Origin: a virus
Length of the DNA stretch: 29,780 bases
Virus record (IMG/VR): IMGVR_UViG_3300047557_001054
Coordinates: 1 to 29,780 of that record
Direction: 5' to 3' (one strand)
Part shown: positions 9,431-16,155 of the stretch, piece by piece
Position numbering within the stretch: the first letter of the stretch is position 1
Layout: every line of letters starts with the position of its first letter
Made by a program: the position numbers and the translations under genes
The notes under the pieces: generated by a model
Databases searched by the model: none
What the model saw: the letters and a program-made list of their open reading frames with translations, nothing else
Told to the model about the DNA's origin: nothing

Positions 9431-9578
9431 TACTTACCTCTCTTGTCAAGAAACCTATGAAATCATCTCGGTCATCATCTGAATCCCAAGGAACTTGAGA
9501 CAGCGTTAAGATGATCGCTGGTTCATCAAAGCCAAGCGCATCAACAAAAGCTGTAACGTTCTTTACGAATTGGTTCAC
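9423..9578 (-). CDS. Small acidic structural-module protein (51 aa, GTG start)
   Basis: The frame GTG-AAC-CAA starts at 9578 as a GTGA overlap with the stop of the 138-aa gene and ends at a TGA (9425-9423) inside the start of the 1759-aa gene. AGGGA lies five bases upstream of the GTG. The product begins MNQFVKNVTAFVDALGFDEP and ends with an Asp-rich part (WDSDDDRDDFIGFLTREVSNG in part). It fills what would otherwise be a gap in a gapless array, and coupling on both sides makes it credible. Function unknown. Confidence 0.75.
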   Translation of the reverse strand: MNQFVKNVTAFVDALGFDEPAIILTLSQVPWDSDDDRDDFIGFLTREVSNG

Positions 9579-9991
9579 AGATTTCCCTGGATAGATCTAA
9601 CGAATATACGGAAAGATTCTGGTGCATCTGGGTTAGCTGCCATAGCATCTAGGGCTGGCATATACTTAGCAATAATGTCATTGTCTTTTTGACGAATGGA
9701 GTTCATAGCAAGAGCTTCAGGTCCTGGACCTTCACCCATTGCAATACCTGCTGTGATTGGTTCATCTGGGCGCTGTGATGGAGCAAGCAATGGAGTTACT
9801 GGTTCTTGTACAGCATCACGTACTTCAGATGCTGGTATGCCACGAACATCTGGTGTTCTTGCAAGTGGAGCGCCTGATTTGATAGCGGCAGTCTCTACAC
9901 CTTCACCATAAGCGATTGAACCCATATTCATATCAGTTCTCTTGGAGAACTTGCCTGGACCTGATGCGCCAGCGAGTGGTCCTCTAGCCAT
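9575..9991 (-). CDS. Conserved structural-module protein (138 aa)
   Basis: The N-terminus is Gly/Ala/Pro-rich and flexible (MARGPLAGASGPGKFSKRTD, then YGEGVETAAIKSGAPLA). The middle is Pro-rich (VTPLLAPSQRPDEPITAG) and a short helical C-terminus follows (PDAPESFRIFVRSIQGNL). No motif of known function is present. It sits between portal-proximal small genes and the giant ejection-protein gene, overlapping both neighbours by a few bases (ATGG start at 9991 inside the previous gene; GTGA at its stop). The disordered N-terminus is in keeping with a minor virion or assembly factor, which is inference. Confidence 0.6.
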   Translation of the reverse strand: MARGPLAGASGPGKFSKRTDMNMGSIAYGEGVETAAIKSGAPLARTPDVRGIPASEVRDAVQEPVTPLLAPSQRPDEPITAGIAMGEGPGPEALAMNSIRQKDNDIIAKYMPALDAMAANPDAPESFRIFVRSIQGNL

Positions 9992-10205
9992 TATTGTCCT
10001 CCATCTTTTCTAAATCTTGTGTGAATTGTTCCCAAGCCTGATTAACTTGGTTCTTTCTAATTGCGTTGTATGTAGCTAAATCTAAAACTTCTTCTGCAAA
10101 CACGTGTATTGCACTCATTATGTTGTGAAACAAACCTGCAAATAAAACGCCAATATCAGCGAGACGGATAGAACGTGGGATGTAATCTGGTTCTTTGTCG
10201 CTCAC
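9984..10205 (-). CDS. Small hypothetical protein (73 aa, GTG start)
   Basis: The start is GTG at 10205 (MSDKEPDYIPRSIRL) with GAGAGGAT five bases upstream. The central segment (about residues 16-45) is hydrophobic to amphipathic (LADIGVLFAGLFHNIMSAIHV), so a membrane-associated or amphipathic helix is possible. The C-terminus is helical and charged (QAWEQFTQDLEKMEDNNG). It overlaps the next gene by eight bases. Its place between portal and ejection-protein genes suggests a small head-tail or assembly component, but nothing in the sequence names it. Confidence 0.6.
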   Translation of the reverse strand: MSDKEPDYIPRSIRLADIGVLFAGLFHNIMSAIHVFAEEVLDLATYNAIRKNQVNQAWEQFTQDLEKMEDNNG

Positions 10206-10230
10206 GCTCTATCCTCTCGATAAAGTAAAA

Positions 10231-10365
10231 CTACTTAGCTTTCTTTCCTTTACGACCTGCTGGTGCATATCCGAAAGAGACTTTTCCGCCAGACGGCTTA
10301 GAGGTATCCTTCTTGCCTTCAACTGGCTTAGCTGCAACGGCTTTTGCTACTGTTCCTTTTTTCAT
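10231..10365 (-). CDS. Lys-rich small basic protein (44 aa)
   Basis: The ATG at 10365 has a very strong AGGAGG (GGGAGGAGGTAAAA) and the frame ends at TAG 10233-10231. Twelve of 44 residues are Lys, with one Arg, plus Gly/Ala/Pro and few hydrophobics (MKKGTVAKAVAAKPVEGKK; ends GRKGKKAK). It is probably disordered and nucleic-acid- or capsid-binding. The strong RBS suggests high expression. It lies just downstream of the portal gene, and two further Lys-rich microproteins lie just upstream of the portal gene. Confidence 0.7.
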   Translation of the reverse strand: MKKGTVAKAVAAKPVEGKKDTSKPSGGKVSFGYAPAGRKGKKAK

Positions 10366-10384
10366 TTTTACCTCCTCCCTATGC

Positions 10385-12121
10385 TCAACCTGCGATTTGT
10401 GCGAGCAATGTTGCTATATCTGGACGAGCGCCAGCAGCAGGGGCCGCACCAGCCATCATTTCTGGACTTGGCTGCGAGGCAGGGACTGGGGCCATACCTG
10501 CTGCTGGAACTTGTTCACCCATCATTTCTTCTGGGGCCTGTGGTTGCGGCTCTGGGAATATCTCAGAAACTATCGTTTCGAGTTGCTTACCCTTTTGCCG
10601 ACCTTTAATAACTTCAGCAATTCTTGAAACAATGAGAGAAGGATCTTGGCCTTGTGCTGCAAGCGCTGGAATTGCTTGGGCGTACTGAGCAACAGCAACA
10701 CGCAAAGAATCACGAATCTCTTCAACGTCAATACGTTGTTCTTCTTGAGTAACATTTAGCTCCATTGGGATTTCACGACGTACATAATCACGTGATACGA
10801 GCTTATCGCTACGCATCTGTAGTAGAGCAATGATTGCGCGGTTAGGATCCATACCAGACATAATGCCGTAGCGAACATCTACGCCGTATTCACCAGCGAT
10901 TTGCTTGCTTGGTACGTACTTCATTGAAAATGGTGTGCCATCTTCACTGCCGCGAATCTCTTTGGTCATAGAACCGAAGATCTTCTCGTCTACCTCAAAG
11001 CAAAGTGCTACAAGTTCTGTGAATAAACGAGCAAATTGTGCTTGAGCAGAGCGAATCTGGGTATCAAAGCCAGCTTGTAGGGCTTGTACGCCACGTCCTG
11101 TGACTACAGAAGCATCTAGATTACCGCTTCTTACCTCTGGATAGCGTGAACCGAGGCGCAATTCGCGCTCTAATACACCTGATTCAGTAAATACTCCGTT
11201 AGGAAGTTCCAGCGGTACGCGGCGAATTGCTTGAGGATTAGCAGAACGCATAATCGCATCAGGGCCAAGGGCGAGTTCTTGGACATCCTGCGGAATAGCA
11301 ATAGGTGCTTGAATCGATTTCTCTGCTGCTTGAATCTGCAGAACAGCAAATCGAGCACGTGCAAGCTGTACCGCTAGAACATCATCAAATTGACCACGTG
11401 CTTCGCCATCGATAGATGAGCGAACAGCAACGGATGCTAAGCATTTACCAACCGGGTTTGGTATGTTAGCCAAAACTAGGTTGTTACGCTCTGGGATAAA
11501 GATTAAATCTTGGTCTTTGTCGTGGTAGCGAACCAAGGAAAGCAAAGGAGATGACTGCTGATATTGATTGCGACCTAGGATTTCCGAGTAGAACTCTGGG
11601 TATTGAGACGCGAGAGATTCAGCATCGGAGGCAACAATCTGAGTGATTGAGATTGTGCGGCCGAATCTGTCGATTTCTGGGTAAACACCAAACGGATTAA
11701 GTAGACGAATACGCGGATTGTTAGTCTCATAATCCATCTCCACAATCGCAGGAAGCATTCCGTAGGTGTTAAACCAGTCTGCTCCAGAATACATCTGGAT
11801 TTGTAGGTCTGAAGATGCTACATAATAGTTAGCAATACGCGTTCTAACATCTGCAGCTTTACGTGCATTGTCTGAAACCATATTAGTTGCTGAGCATTCA
11901 AAGGCTGGAAGTGGAGCCATAGCCTCAGCTAAGTCACGAGCAGCTACATCAATGAAGTTTGCAACAAGTGGCTTTGGATACTCTTCGGAAAACATTGCAG
12001 GATAGACACGACTAATGTCACCTTGGCGCACAGAAAGGACATCGCGCATACGCTGATCGCGCTTTGCGTATCTGGTCTGAAGGCGTGCAACCTTCGCAAT
12101 GACCTCGTTAGTGCTTAACAT
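10385..12121 (-). CDS. Portal protein
   Basis: The 578-aa product fits the size of phage portal proteins, the dodecameric ring at the capsid vertex through which DNA is packaged and ejected. Features visible: a helical N-terminus (VIAKVARLQTRYAKRDQRM), a beta-rich wing-like region with NPFGVYPEIDRFGRTI, a central helical region with QLARARFAVLQIQAAEKS, the motif VVTGRGVQALQAGFDTQIRS in the stem/clip area, and a Pro/Ala/Met-rich tail (about residues 520-578). It is next to the terminase (two microgenes between), as is usual. The ATG at 12121 has AGGAGACAT upstream. No frameshift seen. Confidence 0.85.
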   Translation of the reverse strand: MLSTNEVIAKVARLQTRYAKRDQRMRDVLSVRQGDISRVYPAMFSEEYPKPLVANFIDVAARDLAEAMAPLPAFECSATNMVSDNARKAADVRTRIANYYVASSDLQIQMYSGADWFNTYGMLPAIVEMDYETNNPRIRLLNPFGVYPEIDRFGRTISITQIVASDAESLASQYPEFYSEILGRNQYQQSSPLLSLVRYHDKDQDLIFIPERNNLVLANIPNPVGKCLASVAVRSSIDGEARGQFDDVLAVQLARARFAVLQIQAAEKSIQAPIAIPQDVQELALGPDAIMRSANPQAIRRVPLELPNGVFTESGVLERELRLGSRYPEVRSGNLDASVVTGRGVQALQAGFDTQIRSAQAQFARLFTELVALCFEVDEKIFGSMTKEIRGSEDGTPFSMKYVPSKQIAGEYGVDVRYGIMSGMDPNRAIIALLQMRSDKLVSRDYVRREIPMELNVTQEEQRIDVEEIRDSLRVAVAQYAQAIPALAAQGQDPSLIVSRIAEVIKGRQKGKQLETIVSEIFPEPQPQAPEEMMGEQVPAAGMAPVPASQPSPEMMAGAAPAAGARPDIATLLAQIAG

Positions 12122-12128
12122 ATGTCTC

Positions 12129-12278
12129 CTACTTACCTTGCCACTTCATACCAGCACCAGGTTGTCCTTGGACAACTACACGTGCTGTGAGGGTGGTTCT
12201 ATTCTTGGGAATGTATTGCTTTGCAATCTTGTCTAGCTTGCGTTGCTCAGCAGATTTTGCTGGCTTTTTTTGCTTCAC
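12129..12278 (-). CDS. Lys-rich small protein (49 aa, GTG start)
   Basis: The GTG start at 12278 forms a GTGA overlap with the TGA of the upstream 50-aa gene; the stop TAG (12131-12129) is seven bases before the portal ATG and carries the portal Shine-Dalgarno. Ten of 49 residues are Lys (MKQKKPAKSAEQRKLDKIAK), followed by a beta-prone segment (TLTARVVVQGQPGAG) and MKWQGK at the end. It is too short for standard gene calls but fixed by coupling on both sides. Function unknown; a capsid/DNA-binding or assembly role is inferred only from charge and position. Confidence 0.7.
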   Translation of the reverse strand: MKQKKPAKSAEQRKLDKIAKQYIPKNRTTLTARVVVQGQPGAGMKWQGK

Positions 12279-12427
12279 TTTGCTTTAGGCTTTACCTTGA
12301 TAACTGGCTTACCCTTTGACTTGCCAGTTTTAATATCTGTATCACCGGGGTATCTCTTGTTCTTGGAAGGTAGGCTCTTGCCCTTGCTGATTGCTGCGTC
12401 TAGCGCGTTCATTTTTTTGCCTGGCAT
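12275..12427 (-). CDS. Lys-rich small protein (50 aa)
   Basis: The ATG at 12427 overlaps the terminase TAA as TAATG, and the TGA at 12277-12275 overlaps the next GTG. Fourteen of 50 residues are Lys (MPGKKMNALDAAISKGKSLP; ends VIKVKPKAK). Only a weak AAAGG lies upstream, so translation probably depends on re-initiation after terminase. It is likely disordered and strongly basic. Together with the 49-aa neighbour and the 44-aa protein after the portal gene, it forms a set of three basic microproteins around the portal gene. Confidence 0.7.
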   Translation of the reverse strand: MPGKKMNALDAAISKGKSLPSKNKRYPGDTDIKTGKSKGKPVIKVKPKAK

Positions 12428-14286
12428 TATATGAATTGCCTTTCTTGTTCGGCCAACAAGCTATCCAAGTTGACGACTACTCGTTTGTTCTTTTCTGCTC
12501 TAGATAAGAACGGGTTGTTTAGGTGATGCTTTTGATAAATACCAGTGTTGAGCCATTCTCTAGCTCTAATCTCACAGAACCAAAGGGCCATTACCATATC
12601 GGTCTTGCCTTTAGTGGTAGGTGACCAGGTAATAAGCTGTTCCATCAAAGCTTTTATGTTCTCAGTTTGATCTGAAGGCAAATGAATTAAGTTATCGCGG
12701 TGATGTTTGCCGTCTTGCTGCTTAGTTCCAAACAAGGTAGACATAGATGCCACACCGAAACCAGAATCCCATTTGTTATTTCCGGTGTGATGTTCTCTTA
12801 GTACAACTCCTTTAGAAGCCAGGAACTGTCTAATTCCTTCGTCTTGGGTAAGGAAGGACTGAAAAGCATTACGTTCGACAATCCATTCGGCTGGAGTGTA
12901 AAGATTAGTCCAATCGAGGATAAGCTGGCGAATTTGCGCCGGTGTAGGACGCGAGATTTTAACAGCGTCAACAATAAACCTTTTATGAGAAATACGATCA
13001 ACTGCATAACAAACTGCTGCTGTGTCTCCGACCATTGCCGGGTCGAGACCACAGACGATACTGAAACCGTTGAGGTCTTTGGGGTGACCAGGATTGCCAG
13101 GTACCAATCGTCCTGCTTTTCGCATTCCATCGATTGAACCTTTCACGCATACCGGGTCAAAGATTGCATCATCGGATACATCCTGCTGTTGATAAACCAA
13201 AGCCCAGGTCTGAGCATCCATAGCTTGGCGCTCATTGTAAAGATGCTTGCCGTGCCAACGGGGATATAATCCCTCTTCGGTTTTATCTGATTCAGTTTGT
13301 CCATCAAATGGCTGATCTGAATAAGGCCAGAGCGTAACCCATTTATCAGGGTCTTCATCAGTTTCAAGTAGGGCTGGCATTGCCAAATATGTCCAAGGGA
13401 CTAAGCCACCAGGATACCTGTCTGGGTTACGCAATTCTTTGTATAGGTCGACGGAAGCAACACGTGTTCCAATAACGACCAATTTGCCCGTCGGGTTAAG
13501 ACGGGATCTAACATCTTGTGTTAACCAGCGAATCTGCTTTTCAAACTCATTAGCGTTCTTTAAGGTTACCGCATCATCTACGATGATCATATCGGCACGT
13601 TTACCGTAAATCTGACCGCCGATACCTACGGCTTCAATGTTTGGGTCTTTTTCGCTAGACTCTCTAAGTTCATCACCAAAGACCACACGGGTGGCTTGCC
13701 AGGATGCAGACTTGGAGTTAAAGCCTACACCTGCTGCGTAAGCGGTCTGCAGCTCTTCATACATCGGGTGGGTAAGGCGCTGCTTAATAGCGTAGAGAAA
13801 GTCAGCGGCTAGCTGCTGAGTCTGGGAAACTATCAGGACTCTAAAGTTAGGGTTGGTGGCTACCTTCCAGGTTACATAGTCAACGGTTATGGTAATTGAC
13901 TTTGCGTGGTTAGGAGGGATATTTAGAAGGATGCGGTTATCAGCGGTACCCTTCTCATACTTCATAGAGGGGTGGTGCCAGCTAGGGTCTCTGCCTTCTA
14001 TGACATCTACCAGGTTCTGCTGGTGACCAAAGGTGTTCTGGTGTAGAAAGCGTTTTCTAAAGGCCGCGAAATCTAAATCGTGTACATCGGCAGAGGCGTA
14101 TGACTTGTCCTTCAGACCTAGCCGTGTTCTATCCATTTTATCGGCAAAGACCTTATCGGTCCTGCGGTAGTACTCGTAGGTCTTCATAGACTTACCAGCG
14201 GATCCTACGGCTTGTTCTACTGTTGCGCCTTCGGCTACAGCCGCGAGTATAACTCGCTTTGCTATCTCTGAGCTTTTCTCAGCCAT
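12427..14286 (-). CDS. terL: Terminase large subunit with N-terminal HTH-like region
   Basis: The start is taken at ATG 14286 (MAEKSSEIAK) because AGGAG lies four bases upstream; an in-frame ATG at 14349 has no RBS. The 619-aa product is a DNA-packaging motor. Residues 1-50 look like a helix-turn-helix (IAKRVILAAVAEGATVEQAV...SMKTYEYYRR), as in small terminase subunits. The ATPase has a Walker A variant PPNHAKS (124-130), Walker B MIIVDDA (233-239) and a coupling motif VIGTR (271-275). The nuclease part has D415 (GLDPA), E471 (VERN) and D563 (KTDMVMA), typical of RNase H-fold TerL nucleases. No separate small-subunit gene is seen in the window. It is the first gene after the divergent control region. 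Confidence 0.92.
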   Translation of the reverse strand: MAEKSSEIAKRVILAAVAEGATVEQAVGSAGKSMKTYEYYRRTDKVFADKMDRTRLGLKDKSYASADVHDLDFAAFRKRFLHQNTFGHQQNLVDVIEGRDPSWHHPSMKYEKGTADNRILLNIPPNHAKSITITVDYVTWKVATNPNFRVLIVSQTQQLAADFLYAIKQRLTHPMYEELQTAYAAGVGFNSKSASWQATRVVFGDELRESSEKDPNIEAVGIGGQIYGKRADMIIVDDAVTLKNANEFEKQIRWLTQDVRSRLNPTGKLVVIGTRVASVDLYKELRNPDRYPGGLVPWTYLAMPALLETDEDPDKWVTLWPYSDQPFDGQTESDKTEEGLYPRWHGKHLYNERQAMDAQTWALVYQQQDVSDDAIFDPVCVKGSIDGMRKAGRLVPGNPGHPKDLNGFSIVCGLDPAMVGDTAAVCYAVDRISHKRFIVDAVKISRPTPAQIRQLILDWTNLYTPAEWIVERNAFQSFLTQDEGIRQFLASKGVVLREHHTGNNKWDSGFGVASMSTLFGTKQQDGKHHRDNLIHLPSDQTENIKALMEQLITWSPTTKGKTDMVMALWFCEIRAREWLNTGIYQKHHLNNPFLSRAEKNKRVVVNLDSLLAEQERQFI

Positions 14287-14323
14287 CAGGCTCCTAAAAT
14301 TTTTGGATAGATTTATCCCCACT

Positions 14324-14343
14324 AAAAGAGGCGGCTTCGCCTC
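14324..14343 (-). terminator. Attenuator-like hairpin upstream of terminase
   Basis: Read on the minus strand, GAGGCG-AAGC-CGCCTC (14343-14328) forms a 6-bp GC-rich stem with a 4-base loop, followed by TTTT (14327-14324). It lies between the candidate late promoter and the terminase start, in the leader, so it could act as a transcription attenuator. The T-tract is short and termination strength is uncertain. Confidence 0.4.
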
Positions 14344-14480
14344 ACTCATCGGGCTTGAGCGCCCGAGCGAGCTACAGCGAAGTGAGGGGTAAGTCTGCTC
14401 TCCGCCCTAGGGGGCGTAGCGCAAGCGTAGCCCATCGGGATATACCCTTCCCCGCTGTATATCCCTCTACTGTATAGTAG
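14341..14480 (-). promoter_or_regulatory. Leader dense in inverted repeats, upstream of terminase
   Basis: In 140 bases I see several perfect dyads. CTCACT/AGTGAG (14341-14346 and 14381-14386) encloses TCGGGC/GCCCGA (14349-14354 and 14361-14366). The word GCGTAGC is repeated directly (about 14415-14430). GGGATATAC/GTATATCCC (14437-14445 and 14457-14465) has a 9-bp stem, and CTACT-GTAT-AGTAG spans 14467-14480. In the expected minus-strand transcript these would be tandem hairpins ahead of the attenuator-like stem. Use as an antitermination (put-like) leader, a packaging site or an operator array is inference. Confidence 0.5.
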
Positions 14481-14487
14481 GCGGGAA

Positions 14488-14516
14488 ATTTTAGGCGTTT
14501 CCCGCATAGTTGTTAA
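14488..14516 (-). promoter_or_regulatory. Candidate late promoter within an 8-bp dyad
   Basis: On the minus strand TTAACA (14516-14511) is followed after exactly 17 bases by TAAAAT (14493-14488). Each hexamer is one base from the sigma-70-type consensus. The dyad GCGGGAAA/TTTCCCGC (14481-14488 and 14498-14505) flanks the -10, a typical place for a repressor or activator site. Expected transcription start is near 14480, giving a leader of about 195 bases to the terminase ATG. Confidence 0.6.
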
Positions 14517-14964
14517 AAAACTTTATAGATGTGACTAACGTCACGAATATAGCGGTATAAAACGGACAGACCGAACAAAAGGATCTCACTTTAGTGCAGA
14601 TTTTTTGTGAGGGTACATCCCATCCCTCCCCCGCGTTTTCAACAACCCGGGGTCGGCCTGCTCTGCTCGGGCAGACACCCACCCCCTGCCCTTTTCTCGT
14701 ATCGAATAGAGGAGAGAGAGGGAGTTGCTACCCGCTCGGCACCCCCTCGCGCCCTGCCCCCTAGCTTTCACAATCGCGCCTGCCGAGATTAATAATGCTT
14801 TTCACCCCTTGCCCTTGTCGATATACCTCACCCGCCGAACCTCTCGCCTCCACCCAATCACCCCGGCAGATTGTTGAAAGTTCAACTAAGTCTCAACCTC
14901 TACTCTAGAGTTTCAAGGGCTAAAGCTCTGACCGGTCAATGACCGCTTTACCTGTTAAATGGGG
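14517..14964. other. Non-coding divergent control region with operator-like palindromes
   Basis: I see no credible gene here: frames are short, Pro/Arg-rich and lack RBS. From about 14615 to 14870 the plus strand is strongly pyrimidine-rich (CCC runs), unlike the surrounding sequence, with related words CACCCCCTGCCCTT (14680) and CACCCCTTGCCCTT (14803). Palindromes: GTGAC-TAAC-GTCAC (14531-14544), GTTGAA-AG-TTCAAC (14873-14886), CTCTAGAG (14903-14910), TGACCGGTCA (14929-14938) with a further TGACCG at 14940-14945. The group just upstream of the plus-strand promoter looks like an operator cluster. An origin or packaging function for the pyrimidine-rich part is possible but unproven. Confidence 0.45.
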
Positions 14965-14992
14965 TAGACACACCTAGGAATTGTGCTACTGT
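14965..14992 (+). promoter_or_regulatory. Candidate early promoter for the plus-strand gene block
   Basis: TAGACA (14965-14970) is separated by 16 bases from TACTGT (14987-14992), fitting a TTGACA/TANNNT pattern. It is the best match upstream of the first plus-strand gene. The palindrome TGACCGGTCA lies about 30 bases upstream, and a dyad GTTAG/CTAAC (15004-15018) would fall in the first bases of the transcript. Expected start is near 14999. Confidence 0.4.
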
Positions 14993-15045
14993 TCAGCTAC
15001 TAGGTTAGAAATGCTAACTTAGACGAACCGAAAAGGGGCAACAAA

Positions 15046-15261
15046 ATGACACGCAAAGACTTTGAACTAATCGCTAAAGCTCTAGCCGATTTCTCTCCTG
15101 CTGACGGCGTTTTTGTAGAGCGCGACCTAATTGCTAGAGATATTGCTGACGCGATAGAAGCTCAGCACCCACGCTTTGACCGCTTCAGATTTCTAGTCGC
15201 GGCAGGTGTTTATCAAGTCAAAGAGGGCACACTCACCGCAGTTCATAAAGACCGCCGCTAG
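15046..15261 (+). CDS. Small hypothetical phage protein (71 aa)
   Basis: ATG at 15046 with AAGGGG eight bases upstream. It begins MTRKDFELIAKALADFSPADG and contains RDIADAIEAQHPRFDRFRFL, then a basic end (AVHKDRR). Short proteins with the pattern IAxxL ... FDRxRF are common in actinobacterial phages, often near the start of early operons; no function is assigned. It is the first gene after the control region and is followed by a 74-base hairpin-rich spacer, so its expression may be uncoupled from the next gene. Confidence 0.75.
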   Translation: MTRKDFELIAKALADFSPADGVFVERDLIARDIADAIEAQHPRFDRFRFLVAAGVYQVKEGTLTAVHKDRR

Positions 15262-15273
15262 AGCTTGCCTATC

Positions 15274-15321
15274 GCTCACCCGAAAGGGTGGGCGGTGGGG
15301 AGGTTCTAGCCCTAGAACCCC
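15274..15321 (+). promoter_or_regulatory. Two consecutive strong hairpins between early genes
   Basis: GCTCACCC-GAAA-GGGTGGGC (15274-15293) is an 8-bp stem (one G-T) closed by a GNRA loop. It is followed by GGTTCTA-GCCC-TAGAACC (15303-based stem, 15302-15319). Neither is followed by a T-tract. Directly after comes CGAAAGGATAAGAAA, the RBS of the 77-aa gene. Likely an RNA-stability, processing or attenuation element. Confidence 0.5.
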
Positions 15322-15335
15322 GAAAGGATAAGAAA

Positions 15336-15569
15336 GTGGAATTACAGCTAAGAAAATCCCTCAATGATGCTTGGGAGACCCATTATGTTTTCGGGTATCC
15401 ATTTGGAATTGAAAAGATTGATAACCGCGATTATGTAGTTTTCAGAGAGTTCGGCTCACGCCGTATCTATCTACGCGAGGAGGGCTTTACCTCCAAGGCT
15501 CAAGCCCTTGATTATCTAACCCCAATCGTAGAAAATTACAGCTCGTCAATCATTGAGGCGGTGCGCTAA
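15336..15569 (+). CDS. Small hypothetical protein (77 aa, GTG start)
   Basis: The GTG at 15336 is chosen because GAAAGGATAAGAAA gives an AAGGA at good spacing; an in-frame GTG at 15288 lies inside a hairpin. The product is mixed alpha/beta with aromatic residues (WETHYVFGYPFGIEKIDN, YVVFREFGSRRIYLREEG) and a helical C-terminus. It ends TAATG into the next gene. Nothing identifies a function. The CCCGAAAGGATAA leader is reused before the 107-aa gene at 16156. Confidence 0.7.
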   Translation: MELQLRKSLNDAWETHYVFGYPFGIEKIDNRDYVVFREFGSRRIYLREEGFTSKAQALDYLTPIVENYSSSIIEAVR

Positions 15570-15769
15570 TGAAAAGATACAGATTGGAGGTGATTACCTC
15601 CGTGCTAGTTATTGAAGCCGAGAACGAGGAGCAGGCCGAAGCTAAGTACGAGGCCTATTGGTCAATGGGGGGCGAGCCTTGCCCCTGCGGTGAGGACTAT
15701 TGCGAGTGCGTGGAATACTCTGAGGAGACCTATCACAACACCACCGAGCTAGAGGAGGAGAACGCCTAA
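15569..15769 (+). CDS. Acidic Cys-containing small protein (66 aa)
   Basis: The ATG overlaps the previous stop as TAATG. Residues 1-30 look like a beta strand and helix of a small alpha/beta fold (YRLEVITSVLVIEAENEEQA). Then CPCGEDYCEC (near residues 38-47) offers four Cys that could bind a metal. The C-terminus is Glu-rich (TTELEEENA). The stop is again TAATG-coupled to the 91-aa gene. Function unknown. Confidence 0.65.
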   Translation: MKRYRLEVITSVLVIEAENEEQAEAKYEAYWSMGGEPCPCGEDYCECVEYSEETYHNTTELEEENA

Positions 15770-16044
15770 TGAACCTACAACAGAGAGAGGCCGAGCTACT
15801 GGCTACAACAGAGGCCGACAGGGACGAAATGAACGAGAACAACCCGATTGTTTTCGCTGAGAGTGGGCCGAACCGCTTTCGCGTTATGACCCTTTTCTTT
15901 CCTGATAATGACGGCGTGACGATACAGGAGGATTTAGAGCTTAACGAGGTGACAGTTTCCTACTTCAACAACGAGGGGCAGGTGGAATTGGGCGAGGGTG
16001 CTCTCTATGACTGGGCTATCAATTACTACACCGACAACTTTTAG
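15769..16044 (+). CDS. Acidic hypothetical protein (91 aa)
   Basis: The ATG at 15769 is TAATG-coupled to the gene before, with GAGGAGGAG close upstream. The N-terminal helix is charged (QQREAELLATTEADRDEMNE). A beta-rich part (FRVMTLFFPDNDGVTIQEDL, VTVSYFNNEGQVEL) and a Tyr/Asp-rich end follow. No known motif. It closes the first coupled set of early genes; the next start is 111 bases away, after a palindrome and a hairpin. Confidence 0.65.
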   Translation: MNLQQREAELLATTEADRDEMNENNPIVFAESGPNRFRVMTLFFPDNDGVTIQEDLELNEVTVSYFNNEGQVELGEGALYDWAINYYTDNF

Positions 16045-16051
16045 AGAGGGA

Positions 16052-16105
16052 AAATCGATCGATTTAGGTGCTTTACTATGGGGGAGAGGGCCTGTATTCT
16101 CTCCC
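16052..16105 (+). promoter_or_regulatory. Perfect 14-bp palindrome and hairpin in an early spacer
   Basis: AAATCGATCGATTT (16052-16065) is a perfect palindrome, followed by a 7-bp stem GGGAGAG/CTCTCCC (16082-16088 and 16099-16105) with a 10-base loop. The palindrome could be a repressor site and the hairpin a weak attenuator (only CTTG follows). This is the only non-coding spacer of about 100 bases within the plus-strand block after the first gene. Confidence 0.45.
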
Positions 16106-16155
16106 TTGTGGTAGCTCACCTAGAGCTGGCAACAACAACCCGAAAGGATAAAGCT

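Noticed and set aside
10195-10688. Three overlapping plus-strand frames opposite the portal gene end
   Set aside because: They mirror the Ala/Pro/Met-rich portal C-terminus; no RBS, and the minus-strand frame is clearly the gene.
12798-13137. Frames on both strands within terminase
   Set aside because: Random-looking translations inside the conserved terminase nuclease region; no RBS.
14491-14792. Short frames on both strands of the control region
   Set aside because: Pro/Arg-rich translations without RBS, in compositionally odd non-coding DNA with dyads; not protein-like.
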